DNA of 41,691 nt from Bacillota bacterium. Its GTDB lineage: Bacteria; Bacillota_I; Bacilli_A; Erysipelotrichales; Erysipelotrichaceae. The stretch spans positions 1 through 41,691 of the forward strand of contig JAUNDJ010000010.1 of the NCBI GenBank assembly GCA_030526175.1. The letters run 5' to 3'. Positions 15,478 to 23,480 of the stretch are shown in pieces. Position 1 is the first letter of the stretch. Every line of letters begins with the position of its first letter. The notes under the pieces were generated by a model. That model was not told the DNA's origin. It searched no databases and saw only the letters and a program-made list of their open reading frames with translations. Both the position numbers and the translations under genes were made by a program.

Positions 15478-16653
15478 ATGAAAAAATTATCTGAAGAATA
15501 TCAACAAAAGGAAATTTTATTAAAAAATGTGATTGTTTTTAGTGCGGTCATTGTGATGGTTATTTTATATTTTGGGAAAATTCTTTCCATTCTACGATGG
15601 TTTTTTTCCATCATTCTTCCTTTTATTATCGGCTTGATCTTAGCTTTTATCCTGGATGTCATCGCCAAAGAAATACGCGGATTTATTATACGAGTCTTTC
15701 ATTTGAAGCTTTCAAAACGAGTTAAGACGATTGCCAATATAGGATCTATATTCTTCTTGGCGATTATCTTATCAATTTTTGTGATATTTATTTTGCCGCA
15801 AATCTATAATTCGATACAGAGTATTTTTATGAATCTTCCTTTTGCGCTTAATAATATCTATCAATGGTTGTTAAAGGTGACAAGACATTATCCTTCAATT
15901 CACGATTGGTTACGACAAATAAACGAAAGCCTATTTGCTTCTGGTGCAGCTAGCGAAGGAAACGGTTTCTTAAGTATGTTGGGTAACGATCAAATGACCA
16001 ATATTTTTACAAGTATTATGTCTTTGATTAGTACGACGTTTAATACTGGCTTACAAATTCTGATTTCCGTTATGTTTTCAATCATCGTTCTTTTTAATCG
16101 AGAATTGATGGTTAAGGAAATGCATGGAATATTAAGAGCTTACTTGCCAGAAAAAGAATATCTTCGCGTGAATAAGGGGATTGATATTGTCCTTTCTACT
16201 TTTACAGCTTATATTAGTGGTACTTGTTTAGAATGTTTAATATTAGGAACCTTAATCACCATAGCTAGCGCCCTCCTTCATCTACCATATGCATTCTTAG
16301 CCGGTGTTCTTTTTGGCGCTTGTGCTCTTGTTCCAATGTTTGGCGCCTTTTTCGGAGGTATATGTTCCGCATTGATCATTGCCATTCAATCGCCTGTAGG
16401 TGCTCTCTATTTTATGGTTATGTTTGTGATTATCCAACAAATTGAAGGAAATTTAATCTATCCTAATGTAGTAGGGAAATCCGTTGGTTTACCACCTATG
16501 TATATCATTGTTGCCATTACGATTGGTGGACATGTTGCTGGTATCCTTGGTATGATCTTATTCATTCCAATTAGTTCTTGTCTGTATCAAATTATTAAAG
16601 AAGACGCAAAAATGCGAATTAAAGAAAAAGAAACAAAAGCGCAATTAAAATGA
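15478..16653 (+). CDS. AI-2E family (PerM/UPF0118) transporter
   Basis: 391-residue polytopic membrane protein. Two N-terminal spans (about 16-33 and 38-57) are followed by a soluble loop, a third span (about 80-103), a large central region (about 110-180) and a C-terminal bundle of five spans. The bundle contains the family's CLECLILGTLITIASALLHL and FGACALVPMFGAFFGG motifs and ends QIEGNLIYPNVVGKSVGLPP. Members export autoinducer-2, cations or other small solutes; the substrate cannot be told. The ribosome site is weak (GGTAAAG) and the leader very short. Monocistronic, ended by the terminator overlapping its stop codon. Confidence 0.88.
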   Translation: MKKLSEEYQQKEILLKNVIVFSAVIVMVILYFGKILSILRWFFSIILPFIIGLILAFILDVIAKEIRGFIIRVFHLKLSKRVKTIANIGSIFFLAIILSIFVIFILPQIYNSIQSIFMNLPFALNNIYQWLLKVTRHYPSIHDWLRQINESLFASGAASEGNGFLSMLGNDQMTNIFTSIMSLISTTFNTGLQILISVMFSIIVLFNRELMVKEMHGILRAYLPEKEYLRVNKGIDIVLSTFTAYISGTCLECLILGTLITIASALLHLPYAFLAGVLFGACALVPMFGAFFGGICSALIIAIQSPVGALYFMVMFVIIQQIEGNLIYPNVVGKSVGLPPMYIIVAITIGGHVAGILGMILFIPISSCLYQIIKEDAKMRIKEKETKAQLK

Positions 16654-16673
16654 CATTTTATATGTCATTTTTT
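16648..16673 (+). terminator. Rho-independent terminator
   Basis: AAATGACAT / ATGTCATTT stem with a five-base loop and T tail; the stop codon is inside the stem. Confidence 0.75.
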
Positions 16674-16724
16674 ATTTATATATATTATACTTAAAGAAAT
16701 TAGGGACTCTAAGGAGGATTGTTT

Positions 16725-17672
16725 ATGTCAAAAACATCATCTTGTATAAAAATGTTAATGTTGCTCAATGCGCGTGGAACTATGAATTCTAACGAGTTGG
16801 CAACAGCTTTAGAAACGAATAAACGAAACATTCGTGAATATCGTACGGAAATTGAAAAAAGTGGATTCTATATCCAAGAAACAAAGGGAAGATATGGAGG
16901 GTATTCTTTGATGGATAAGCATATTTTACCTTCACCCGTTCTTAGTGATGAAGAAAAACAAGCTTTGATAGATTCGCGTACATTTCTTTCTTCACGACAC
17001 GATATTGTGAATATGAAACATTATAACGATGCTATTGATAAAGTCTTAAATACTTCCTATGACAAAAAAAGACACGATACATTCTTTGTATCCAGCGATG
17101 CTACTAGAATTAGTCAGAAAGAAGAAGAAATGCTTCGTACGTGTCAGAAAGCGATTCAATTAGGACAATGTGTAGAAATTACGTATCGTAAGGTGAATGC
17201 GGATGAAGCAGAAACGTATCTTGTCGAACCTTATGAAATCTTACACTACGATAGTGCTTATTATATGTTAGGATTCTCCTTAAAACGAAACGATTATCGT
17301 AACTATCGTTTGAGCGATCAGCGTATGTTGGATTGTAAGTTATCTAAACGTAAATACTTACGCGACAACAATTTCCATATTGAAAACTATGTAGGAAAGA
17401 ATCACTTGGTCAAAGCGAACTTTGTAAAGGTCGTTGTGGAAGTTTCCCTAAAAGCTATCCCGACCTTTAAGGAAATTGAATGGGGTCCGGATTTTAAAGA
17501 GGAAAAAGTAAACTTAGACAGCATTTGTTACTCATTTTTAGTCGAAAATCAATATAGTTTCTTTGCTAAACTGTTCCAAATGGGTAAGGATGTTAAGGTG
17601 ATTGAACCCGAAAGTGTTGTTCAAAATTATCGAAATATGATATTCTCTATTTCGCAAAATTATAAAGAATAG
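16725..17672 (+). CDS. HTH-WYL transcriptional regulator
   Basis: 315 residues. An N-terminal winged helix-turn-helix covers about 6-60 (LLNARGTMNSNELATALETN and RRNIREYR-like recognition helix, then a GRYGGYSL wing). The central and C-terminal parts form a WYL ligand-sensing domain, with VEPYEILHYDSAYYMLGFS (about 171-189) and RNYRLSDQRM. WYL proteins sense nucleic-acid or nucleotide ligands and often control DNA-repair or anti-phage genes. AAGGAGG at 16711-16717 selects the ATG at 16725 over a TTG at 16719. It is the first gene of a three-gene operon with a predicted nuclease, which fits a WYL regulator. Confidence 0.88.
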   Translation: MSKTSSCIKMLMLLNARGTMNSNELATALETNKRNIREYRTEIEKSGFYIQETKGRYGGYSLMDKHILPSPVLSDEEKQALIDSRTFLSSRHDIVNMKHYNDAIDKVLNTSYDKKRHDTFFVSSDATRISQKEEEMLRTCQKAIQLGQCVEITYRKVNADEAETYLVEPYEILHYDSAYYMLGFSLKRNDYRNYRLSDQRMLDCKLSKRKYLRDNNFHIENYVGKNHLVKANFVKVVVEVSLKAIPTFKEIEWGPDFKEEKVNLDSICYSFLVENQYSFFAKLFQMGKDVKVIEPESVVQNYRNMIFSISQNYKE

Positions 17673-17684
17673 CTGGTGATATAA

Positions 17685-19157
17685 ATGATACATGTTAGTG
17701 ATATATTACATAATTTAAAATGTCCAAAATTTTGTTGGAATAATCAATATAATAAAATTCCTTATGAAGGTTTTTATCATATGGATGTGCCATATTCTCA
17801 GTTTTGGATGGAATATTATGGTTTTGAAAATGCAGTGAGCGGAAATACGGGAGATAGTAATGAACAAACGTTGGCTTTATTAGAAAACAACGATGTTATT
17901 TTACAAGCTCGCTTTACATATAACGATTGTCGTACAAAAATCCCTGTATTAGTCAAACTTGAAAATGGGTTCAAAGCCATTTATCCGCATTTAAGTGCTT
18001 ATCCAAAAGAAAACGTAGCCTTGGTTATGAAAATTAATCGTGAAATAGCGTCGCATTGTGGAATTTCTATTATAGAAAATGAAATTGTATATTTAAACAA
18101 AGATTATATTCGAGAAGAATCGTTAGATGTTCATAAACTTTTGTCATCAAGTGATCGATTATTTAATAAACGAAACAATTTAGGTAAGACGATTGAAGAA
18201 TATATGGAAGCCATTGATTTTGATTTGGATGAAAACATCGAATTGACCAAACAAGTCTTGTCTTCTCCTTCGCCAGAAATGCCTCGTACCAAACTTTGTA
18301 CAGCCTCTAGACGATGTACTTACTACGATGTTTGTTTCGATGACAGTCAGCTTCCAGACAACTCCATTTTATTTTTGACAACATCACGAAATAAAATTGA
18401 TGCATACCATCAAGGTATTGAAACGATTTCACAAATGGATCCAGAAAAATTTGAAGGATTTCACTTACAATATGCCCAATATAGAGCAAGCGAGCAAGAC
18501 TATTTTGTCGATTCGTTGGCGATTAAGGAATGGATATCGCGCATTCAATATCCAATCTCTTATTTAGATTTTGAATGGGATACCTTTGCGATTCCTCCAT
18601 ATCCAAAAATGAAGCCATTTGACGTTCTTTGTTTCCAATATTCGTTGCATATTGAACAAGAAGATGGAACTTTGGAACATCGAGATTTCTTTGATGTACA
18701 AGACTGTCGAGAAGCTTTTATTCTTTCTATTTTAGAAAATGTACCGGAAAATGGAACGGTATTAGTTTACAATATGGAAGGGGCAGAAAAGCTTCGTCTG
18801 ATGCAGCTGGCAGAGCAATTTCCACAATATGCTTCACAGTTGAAACAAATCTGTGACCGAATGGTTGATTTATCCAAACCGTTTGAATTGGGAAAATATT
18901 ATCATAATAAGATGCGTGGTCATTATTCTTTAAAGAGCGTTTTACCAGTGTTCACAGAAGAATACTCGTATTCTGACCTTTCGGTAAAAGATGGATTAAA
19001 AGCGGTACGTGCGTATCGTGAATTTGCGACATCGTCTCAAGAAGAGCAAGAAATCATTCGTGAAGATATTCGTGAATACTGCAAGATGGATACATTTGCC
19101 GAATATATTGTTTATCATGGTTTAGAAAATTTGATTAAGGAGAATAAAAATGCCTAA
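17685..19157 (+). CDS. DUF2779 protein: Fe-S/RecB-like N-terminus plus DEDD-type exonuclease
   Basis: 490 residues. Five Cys in two groups (Cys13, Cys17; Cys205, Cys211, Cys217) frame the N-terminal half, like the 4Fe-4S staple of Cas4/AddB-type nucleases. The expected catalytic Asp...Glu-x-Lys of that fold is not evident here (RFTYNDCRTKIPVLVKL), so the half may only bind DNA. The C-terminal half is DUF2779: YLDFEWD (293-299, a D-x-E metal motif), VYNMEGAEKLRL (361-372) and YCKMD near the end (Y-x3-D). Together these match a DEDDy 3'-5' exonuclease layout. It begins 12 bases after the WYL gene and overlaps the phospholipase-like gene by 8 bases. The nuclease role is inferred; the substrate is unknown. 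Confidence 0.8.
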   Translation: MIHVSDILHNLKCPKFCWNNQYNKIPYEGFYHMDVPYSQFWMEYYGFENAVSGNTGDSNEQTLALLENNDVILQARFTYNDCRTKIPVLVKLENGFKAIYPHLSAYPKENVALVMKINREIASHCGISIIENEIVYLNKDYIREESLDVHKLLSSSDRLFNKRNNLGKTIEEYMEAIDFDLDENIELTKQVLSSPSPEMPRTKLCTASRRCTYYDVCFDDSQLPDNSILFLTTSRNKIDAYHQGIETISQMDPEKFEGFHLQYAQYRASEQDYFVDSLAIKEWISRIQYPISYLDFEWDTFAIPPYPKMKPFDVLCFQYSLHIEQEDGTLEHRDFFDVQDCREAFILSILENVPENGTVLVYNMEGAEKLRLMQLAEQFPQYASQLKQICDRMVDLSKPFELGKYYHNKMRGHYSLKSVLPVFTEEYSYSDLSVKDGLKAVRAYREFATSSQEEQEIIREDIREYCKMDTFAEYIVYHGLENLIKENKNA

Positions 19158-20130
19158 TATTATTACCCATATCTTATTTGCACGAGATATGAAGGACAAA
19201 CTTGACCAAAAGTATAGAGTTCGAATTGAAGAAAACGAACAACTTTTTGAAGTAGGATCCAATGGACCGGATTTTACCTTCTTCTATGGATTAACACCAA
19301 CTCGAATTCAAGATAAAGTTCCTTTGTCAAAACTAGGAAGCCAGATGCATCGGCATAAAGTGAACGATTTTTATCAAATGGCGCTTACAGTGATTCGAAA
19401 AGAAAACAACCCTTCGGTCAAAGAAGATATGATTGTTTATACGTGGGGACATCTTTGTCACTGGGCACTGGATTCTTGTGTGCATCCTTATGTATTATTT
19501 AGAACGGGGAATTGTAAGGGTCAGTCAAGCTGGTGGCATCATCGTTTTGAATCTTGTTTAGACGCTCTTGTTCTAAAACAGAAAACAGGTCTTACGACAA
19601 AAGACTTTAAAGCCAAAGACATTTGTGATGTATCTTTAGAAAAAGCAAGAGCTATCTGTCGTATTTATGTACCAATTGCTCACCATGTTTTTGAGATGCC
19701 AGAAATAAAAGGTCATCATATTTTTGAAAGCCTTCAAGACTGGTATTTTATCCAAAAATGCTTGTATGACCCATTTGGTGTAAAATACGATTTCGTGCTT
19801 CCAATTGAAAAGACACTTAATAAAGTCAATCTTTTATCTGGCTTATTAGTTCCTAACAAGCCGGTAGATGCGTATGACATCACAAATTTAAAACATTCAT
19901 CTTGGACACATCCTTGCGACGATACATTAGTTTCTTGCGAAAGTTTCTTTGATTTGTATGATAAAGCACTTGATAAAGCACAAAAAGCGATTGAGCTATT
20001 TACAGAAGCGATAGATGTACCAGAAAGTGAATCGCAATTACTCGCTTTTATTAACGATCGTTCATACAATTTAAATCGAAACGATCAAGCACCTATGCTT
20101 CATTTTGACCGTATTCAAGATCATCTATAA
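19150..20130 (+). CDS. Zinc-dependent phospholipase C family protein
   Basis: 326 residues. The N-terminus MPNIITHILFARDM has the conserved TH; VGSNGPDFTFFYG (31-43) supplies the GxxGPD metal motif; WGHLCHWALDSCVHPYV (98-114) gives the HxxHxxLD/H zinc ligands. These are the zinc-binding core of the phospholipase C / S1-P1 nuclease superfamily. No signal peptide is present, unlike secreted phospholipase C toxins, so it is probably a cytoplasmic hydrolase of phosphoesters. Translation is coupled to the nuclease upstream (8-base overlap, AAGGAG site). The phospholipase label is a family name; nuclease or phosphatase activity is equally possible. Confidence 0.82.
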   Translation: MPNIITHILFARDMKDKLDQKYRVRIEENEQLFEVGSNGPDFTFFYGLTPTRIQDKVPLSKLGSQMHRHKVNDFYQMALTVIRKENNPSVKEDMIVYTWGHLCHWALDSCVHPYVLFRTGNCKGQSSWWHHRFESCLDALVLKQKTGLTTKDFKAKDICDVSLEKARAICRIYVPIAHHVFEMPEIKGHHIFESLQDWYFIQKCLYDPFGVKYDFVLPIEKTLNKVNLLSGLLVPNKPVDAYDITNLKHSSWTHPCDDTLVSCESFFDLYDKALDKAQKAIELFTEAIDVPESESQLLAFINDRSYNLNRNDQAPMLHFDRIQDHL

Positions 20131-20151
20131 GAGAGGCTATCCTCTCTTTTT
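20129..20151 (+). terminator. Rho-independent terminator
   Basis: AAGAGAGG / CCTCTCTT stem, CTAT loop and T tail, ending the WYL-nuclease-phospholipase operon. Confidence 0.85.
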
Positions 20152-20194
20152 CTTATATTAGTATTTGAATATGTTAGTAGTTGTTCAAAAAATA

Positions 20195-20223
20195 TCGACA
20201 GTTGTCTTTTTTTATGGTATCAT
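20195..20223 (+). promoter_or_regulatory. Promoter of nfnAB
   Basis: TCGACA (20195-20200), 17-bp spacer ending in TGG (extended -10), TATCAT (20218-20223). Confidence 0.65.
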
Positions 20224-20252
20224 ACTGACTAGATTTTAATGGGGTGAATGAA

Positions 20253-21095
20253 ATGTATAAAATCTTAGAAAAAGTTGAATTAAATCCTACAGTTACAAAA
20301 ATGGTAATTGATGCACCTTTTGTCGCAAAACGTGCAAAAGCTGGACAATTCATCATTTTACGTGTGGATGAAGATGGAGAACGTGTTCCTCTTACTATCG
20401 CAGATTCAAATGCAGAAACAGGAGCAGTCACTATTATTTTCCAAATTGTTGGAAAAACAACTATGTTATTAAATAGAAAAAATGTTGGTGAAGAACTACA
20501 AGACTTTGTAGGTCCTTTAGGAAAACCAAGTGTAATCGATGGAAACAAAAAAGTTTGTGTCATCGGTGGTGGAGTAGGATGTGCCATCGCATATCCAACC
20601 GCTAAAGCTTTCCACGAAGCTGGAGCTGATGTAACAACTATCGTTGGATTCCGTAACCAAGACTTAGTTATTTTAGAAGACGAATTCAAAGCAGTTAGTG
20701 ATAACTATTACTTAATGAGCGATGACGGTTCTGTCGGAGAAAAAGGATTAGTTACTACAAAATTAGAAGAATTGGTTGTGAATGGTGAAAAATTTGATGA
20801 AGTAATCGCGATTGGACCAATCATTATGATGAAATTCGTATGTTTAACTACAAAGAAATACGATATTCCAACAACTGTAAGTATGAACCCAATCATGATT
20901 GATGGAACAGGTATGTGCGGTGGATGTCGTTTAAAAGTAAATGGCGAAATGAAATTCGCTTGTGTTGACGGACCAGATTTCGATGGTCACCAAGTAGATT
21001 TTGACGAAGCAATGTCTCGTAATACAGCTTACAAAGAATTCGAATTAAAAGAACGCGAAGAAACTTGTAACTTATTGAGCAAGGAGGTAGCATAA
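20253..21095 (+). CDS. nfnA: NADH-dependent ferredoxin:NADP+ oxidoreductase small subunit (NfnA)
   Basis: 280 residues of the dihydroorotate-dehydrogenase electron-transfer-like family. An N-terminal FAD barrel contains AGQFIILRVDEDGERVPLTI (30-49). The NAD site is VCVIGGGVGCAIAYP (101-115). The C-terminal 2Fe-2S cluster uses D218-GTGMCGGC (Cys222, Cys225) and Cys237. With NfnB it makes an electron-bifurcating transhydrogenase that couples NADH and reduced ferredoxin to form NADPH. A GTG nine bases upstream (20244) opens the frame, but TGGGGTG at 20240-20246 fits the ATG at 20253, which also matches the family N-terminus MYKI. The stop overlaps the nfnB start by one base. Confidence 0.9.
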   Translation: MYKILEKVELNPTVTKMVIDAPFVAKRAKAGQFIILRVDEDGERVPLTIADSNAETGAVTIIFQIVGKTTMLLNRKNVGEELQDFVGPLGKPSVIDGNKKVCVIGGGVGCAIAYPTAKAFHEAGADVTTIVGFRNQDLVILEDEFKAVSDNYYLMSDDGSVGEKGLVTTKLEELVVNGEKFDEVIAIGPIIMMKFVCLTTKKYDIPTTVSMNPIMIDGTGMCGGCRLKVNGEMKFACVDGPDFDGHQVDFDEAMSRNTAYKEFELKEREETCNLLSKEVA

Positions 21096-22474
21096 TGGCA
21101 AATATGGCACCAAACAAGGTAGCAATGCCTATTCAAGAACCTGAAGTTCGTATCACTAACTTTGATGAAGTTACTTTAGGATATACAAAAGAAATGGCGA
21201 TTGAAGAAGCCAATCGTTGTTTACACTGTAAACACCGTCCTTGTGTAAGCGGATGTCCAGTTAATGTAAACATCCCTGATTTTATTGAAGAAATCAAAAA
21301 TGAAAACTTTGAAGAAGCCTACAAAATTATTAGTGTAACTTCTTCATTACCTGCTGTTTGTGGTCGTGTATGTCCACAAGAAAGCCAATGTGAATCAAAA
21401 TGTGTTCGTGGTATTAAAACAGAAGCGGTTGCGATTGGTCGATTAGAACGTTTCGTAGCAGACTGGCACCGTAACAACAACGATGTTCCTGCTGTAAAAC
21501 CAGAATCAAATGGTCACAAAGTTGCCATCGTAGGAGCTGGTCCTGCTGGATTAACTTGTGCTGGTGACTTAGCTAAAGCGGGTTACCAAGTAACTGTATT
21601 TGAAGCATTACACGTTGCTGGTGGGGTATTAATGTATGGAATTCCTGAATTCCGTCTACCAAAAGAAATCGTTCAAAAAGAAATCTCTCACTTAAAAGAA
21701 TTAGGTGTAGAAATTGTAACTAACTTCGTAGTTGGTCGTTCAGATTCTATCGATGCGATCATCGAAGATGGATACGAAGCTGTATTCATTGGTTCTGGAG
21801 CTGGTCTTCCAAACTTCATGCGATTAGAAGGTGAAAACTTAAAAGGTGTTTATTCTGCCAACGAATATTTAACTCGTTTCAACCTTATGAAAGCCTACAA
21901 AGAAGATTCAACTACACCTATCCAACGTCCAAAGAAATGTGTAGTTGTTGGTGGTGGAAACGTAGCTATGGATGCTGCTCGTTGTGCTCGTCGTTTAGGT
22001 GCAGAAGTACACATCGTATATCGTCGTTCTTTAGACGAACTTCCTGCTCGTAAAGAAGAAGTTGAACACGCAATGGAAGAAGGAATCCAATTTGATTTAT
22101 TAAGAAATCCTGTTCGTGTTCTTGGAAATGACCAAGGATGGATCACAGGTGTAGAATGTATCAAAATGGAATTAGGAGAATCAGACGCAAGTGGTCGTAG
22201 ACGTCCAGTTGAAGTTGCAGGATCTGAATTTGTGATTGATGCAGACTGTATGATCGTGGCTATTGGAACAAGTCCAAACCCATTGATTCGTCAAACAACA
22301 GAAGGATTAGAAGTTAACCGTAAAGGATGTTTAATCGTTGACGAAACAAATATGACAACTCGTGAAGAAATTTACGCTGGTGGGGATGCTGTTACTGGTG
22401 CCGCTACTGTAATTTCTGCAATGGGTGCTGGTAAAAAAGCCGCTGCTTCTATCCAAGCTTACTTAAATAAATAA
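21095..22474 (+). CDS. nfnB: NADPH-linked large subunit of Nfn transhydrogenase (NfnB)
   Basis: 459 residues. Two 4Fe-4S clusters are carried by CLHC...CVSGCP (Cys42, 45, 50, 54) and CGRVCPQESQCESKC (Cys89, 93, 99, 103). The FAD site is VAIVGAGPAGLTCAG and the NADPH site VVVGGGNVAMDAARCARRLG. The C-terminal IYAGGDAVTGAATVISAMGAG is the usual FAD-binding close. Homologues are often labelled glutamate synthase small subunit (GltA), but there is no large GltB here. The tight coupling to nfnA (AAGGAGG site, 1-base overlap) identifies it as NfnB. It supplies NADPH for biosynthesis from NADH plus reduced ferredoxin. Codon use is biased toward GAA, CGT and GGT, as in highly expressed genes. Confidence 0.92.
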   Translation: MANMAPNKVAMPIQEPEVRITNFDEVTLGYTKEMAIEEANRCLHCKHRPCVSGCPVNVNIPDFIEEIKNENFEEAYKIISVTSSLPAVCGRVCPQESQCESKCVRGIKTEAVAIGRLERFVADWHRNNNDVPAVKPESNGHKVAIVGAGPAGLTCAGDLAKAGYQVTVFEALHVAGGVLMYGIPEFRLPKEIVQKEISHLKELGVEIVTNFVVGRSDSIDAIIEDGYEAVFIGSGAGLPNFMRLEGENLKGVYSANEYLTRFNLMKAYKEDSTTPIQRPKKCVVVGGGNVAMDAARCARRLGAEVHIVYRRSLDELPARKEEVEHAMEEGIQFDLLRNPVRVLGNDQGWITGVECIKMELGESDASGRRRPVEVAGSEFVIDADCMIVAIGTSPNPLIRQTTEGLEVNRKGCLIVDETNMTTREEIYAGGDAVTGAATVISAMGAGKKAAASIQAYLNK

Positions 22475-22487
22475 TTATTGATACGAA

Positions 22488-22518
22488 AACAAGGAAGTGT
22501 ATCACTTTCTTGTTTTTT
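22488..22518 (+). terminator. Strong Rho-independent terminator after nfnB
   Basis: A 12-bp stem (AACAAGGAAGTG / CACTTTCTTGTT, one G-T pair), TAT loop and T tail. Confidence 0.9.
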
Positions 22519-22551
22519 ATTGTGCTTTTTGCATATTTTTTTATGTAAGGG

Positions 22552-22580
22552 TTTACATTATGACAAATTAGGATTATTAT
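22552..22580 (+). promoter_or_regulatory. Promoter of the small RNA at 22587
   Basis: TTTACA (22552-22557), 17-bp spacer, TATTAT (22575-22580); one mismatch to consensus in each box. Confidence 0.8.
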
Positions 22581-22586
22581 AAAGGT

Positions 22587-22730
22587 GGATAAAGAGTATG
22601 GTAAGGCTCAACCATATTCTACTAAAACTCGCATACAGACATCCTTCCTAAACGTGTGTGAGTCATTTATTCATATCGATTCCTTTCGATACAAGATAAA
22701 AGCGCTGTGTATGCGCTTTTATCTTTTTTT
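22587..22730 (+). ncRNA. Free-standing small RNA of ~144 nt, family unknown
   Basis: The region lies between a near-consensus promoter and a strong terminator, while the next gene has its own promoter, so this is an independent transcript with no ORF. Hairpin 1: 22593-22602 with 22611-22620 (10 bp), loop AAGGCTCA. Hairpin 2: 22627-22636 with 22654-22663 (10 bp), 17-nt loop containing CATCCTTCCTAA. Hairpin 3: ATCGA / TCGAT with loop TTCCTT (22675-22690). Terminator: GATAAAAGCGC / GCGCTTTTATC (22695-22723) and seven T. AAGG in loop 1 can pair with CCTT in loop 2. The exposed CCUUCC motifs are complementary to Shine-Dalgarno sequences, as in C-rich Firmicute regulatory RNAs. It is not 6S, SRP, tmRNA or RNase P RNA by signature. 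Confidence 0.75.
22695..22730 (+). terminator. Terminator of the small RNA
   Basis: An 11-bp perfect stem with a 7-nt loop and seven T. Confidence 0.9.
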
Positions 22731-22736
22731 AGGGCT

Positions 22737-22765
22737 TTGACAAAGAAAACGGGATACAGTACAAT
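22737..22765 (+). promoter_or_regulatory. Consensus promoter of efp
   Basis: TTGACA (22737-22742), 17-bp spacer, TACAAT (22760-22765); start expected near 22772. Confidence 0.85.
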
Positions 22766-22794
22766 TGTCTTTGGAAAAAAGTGAGGTAAACAAT

Positions 22795-23364
22795 ATGGCA
22801 ATTCCAATTAAAGAATGTAAAGCAGGTACTTCTTATATTGAAGATGGAGAATTATTCCTATGTCTTTTTAACCAACAAAATAAACAAGGAAGATTATCTG
22901 GTAAATATTTAGTAAAAAGAAAAAATATGCGTACAGGTTCGATTACAGAAGTTTCTTATAACCCTACCGCAAAAGTAGATCAAGCCTTTGTTGATAAAAA
23001 AGAATATACATATTCTTATACAGATGGTGTTTCTTTTGTGTTCATGGATCCAGAAACGTATGAAACAATTGAAATCCCTGCAGAACGTTTAGAATACGAA
23101 AAGAATTTCTTAGTAGACGGATCTGAATTGTTAGTAAACATTCGTATCTTCAACGGAGAAATCTTAGACATTATCTTACCAGACAAAGTTGAATTGGAAG
23201 TGGCAGAATGTGAAGGAGCCGTAAAAGGGGACACACAAAAGGCAGCCAATAAAAATGCGATTTTAGAAACTGGATTAGAAATCAAAGTTCCATTATTCAT
23301 TAACCAAGGTGAACGTATTGTGGTTAGTACAATCGATGGAACTTACGCAAGTCGTGCAAAATAG
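22795..23364 (+). CDS. efp: Elongation factor P, with Arg at the tip position
   Basis: 189 residues, the normal EF-P length, with three beta-barrel domains. FVFMDPETYETIEIP (middle domain) and the C-terminal AVKGDTQKAANKNAILETGL and NQGERIVVSTIDGTYASRAK are close to consensus. EF-P enters the ribosomal E site and relieves stalling at polyproline. The tip loop is unusual: NKQGRLSGKYL (29-39) replaces the usual VKPGKGxAF, is one residue longer, and aligns Arg33 with the Lys that is normally modified. The longer frame from 22765 overlaps the promoter; GTGAGGT at 22781-22787 fits the ATG at 22795. Monocistronic. Confidence 0.93.
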   Translation: MAIPIKECKAGTSYIEDGELFLCLFNQQNKQGRLSGKYLVKRKNMRTGSITEVSYNPTAKVDQAFVDKKEYTYSYTDGVSFVFMDPETYETIEIPAERLEYEKNFLVDGSELLVNIRIFNGEILDIILPDKVELEVAECEGAVKGDTQKAANKNAILETGLEIKVPLFINQGERIVVSTIDGTYASRAK

Positions 23365-23373
23365 TTTTCTTAA

Positions 23374-23402
23374 AAAGGGAGTTTAAAAAAACTTCCTTTT
23401 AT
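23374..23402 (+). terminator. Rho-independent terminator after efp
   Basis: AAAGGGAGTTT / AAACTTCCTTT stem (one G-T pair), AAAA loop, short T tail. Confidence 0.75.
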
Positions 23403-23480
23403 TTTGTTCGGGAATGTTTCTTTAAAAACGAGGATTTTTCTAGTATACTATTATAGGATTTTAGTAGGAGGTCAAATTAT

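Noticed and set aside
21095..22474. Glutamate synthase small subunit (GltD/GltA)
   Set aside because: No large GltB subunit is adjacent, and the overlap with a dihydroorotate-dehydrogenase-like FAD/Fe-S protein fits NfnB.
22587..22730. ANTAR target with hexanucleotide loops
   Set aside because: Only hairpin 3 has a six-base loop and it starts with T instead of A; the terminator loop is seven bases, and no gene is controlled downstream.
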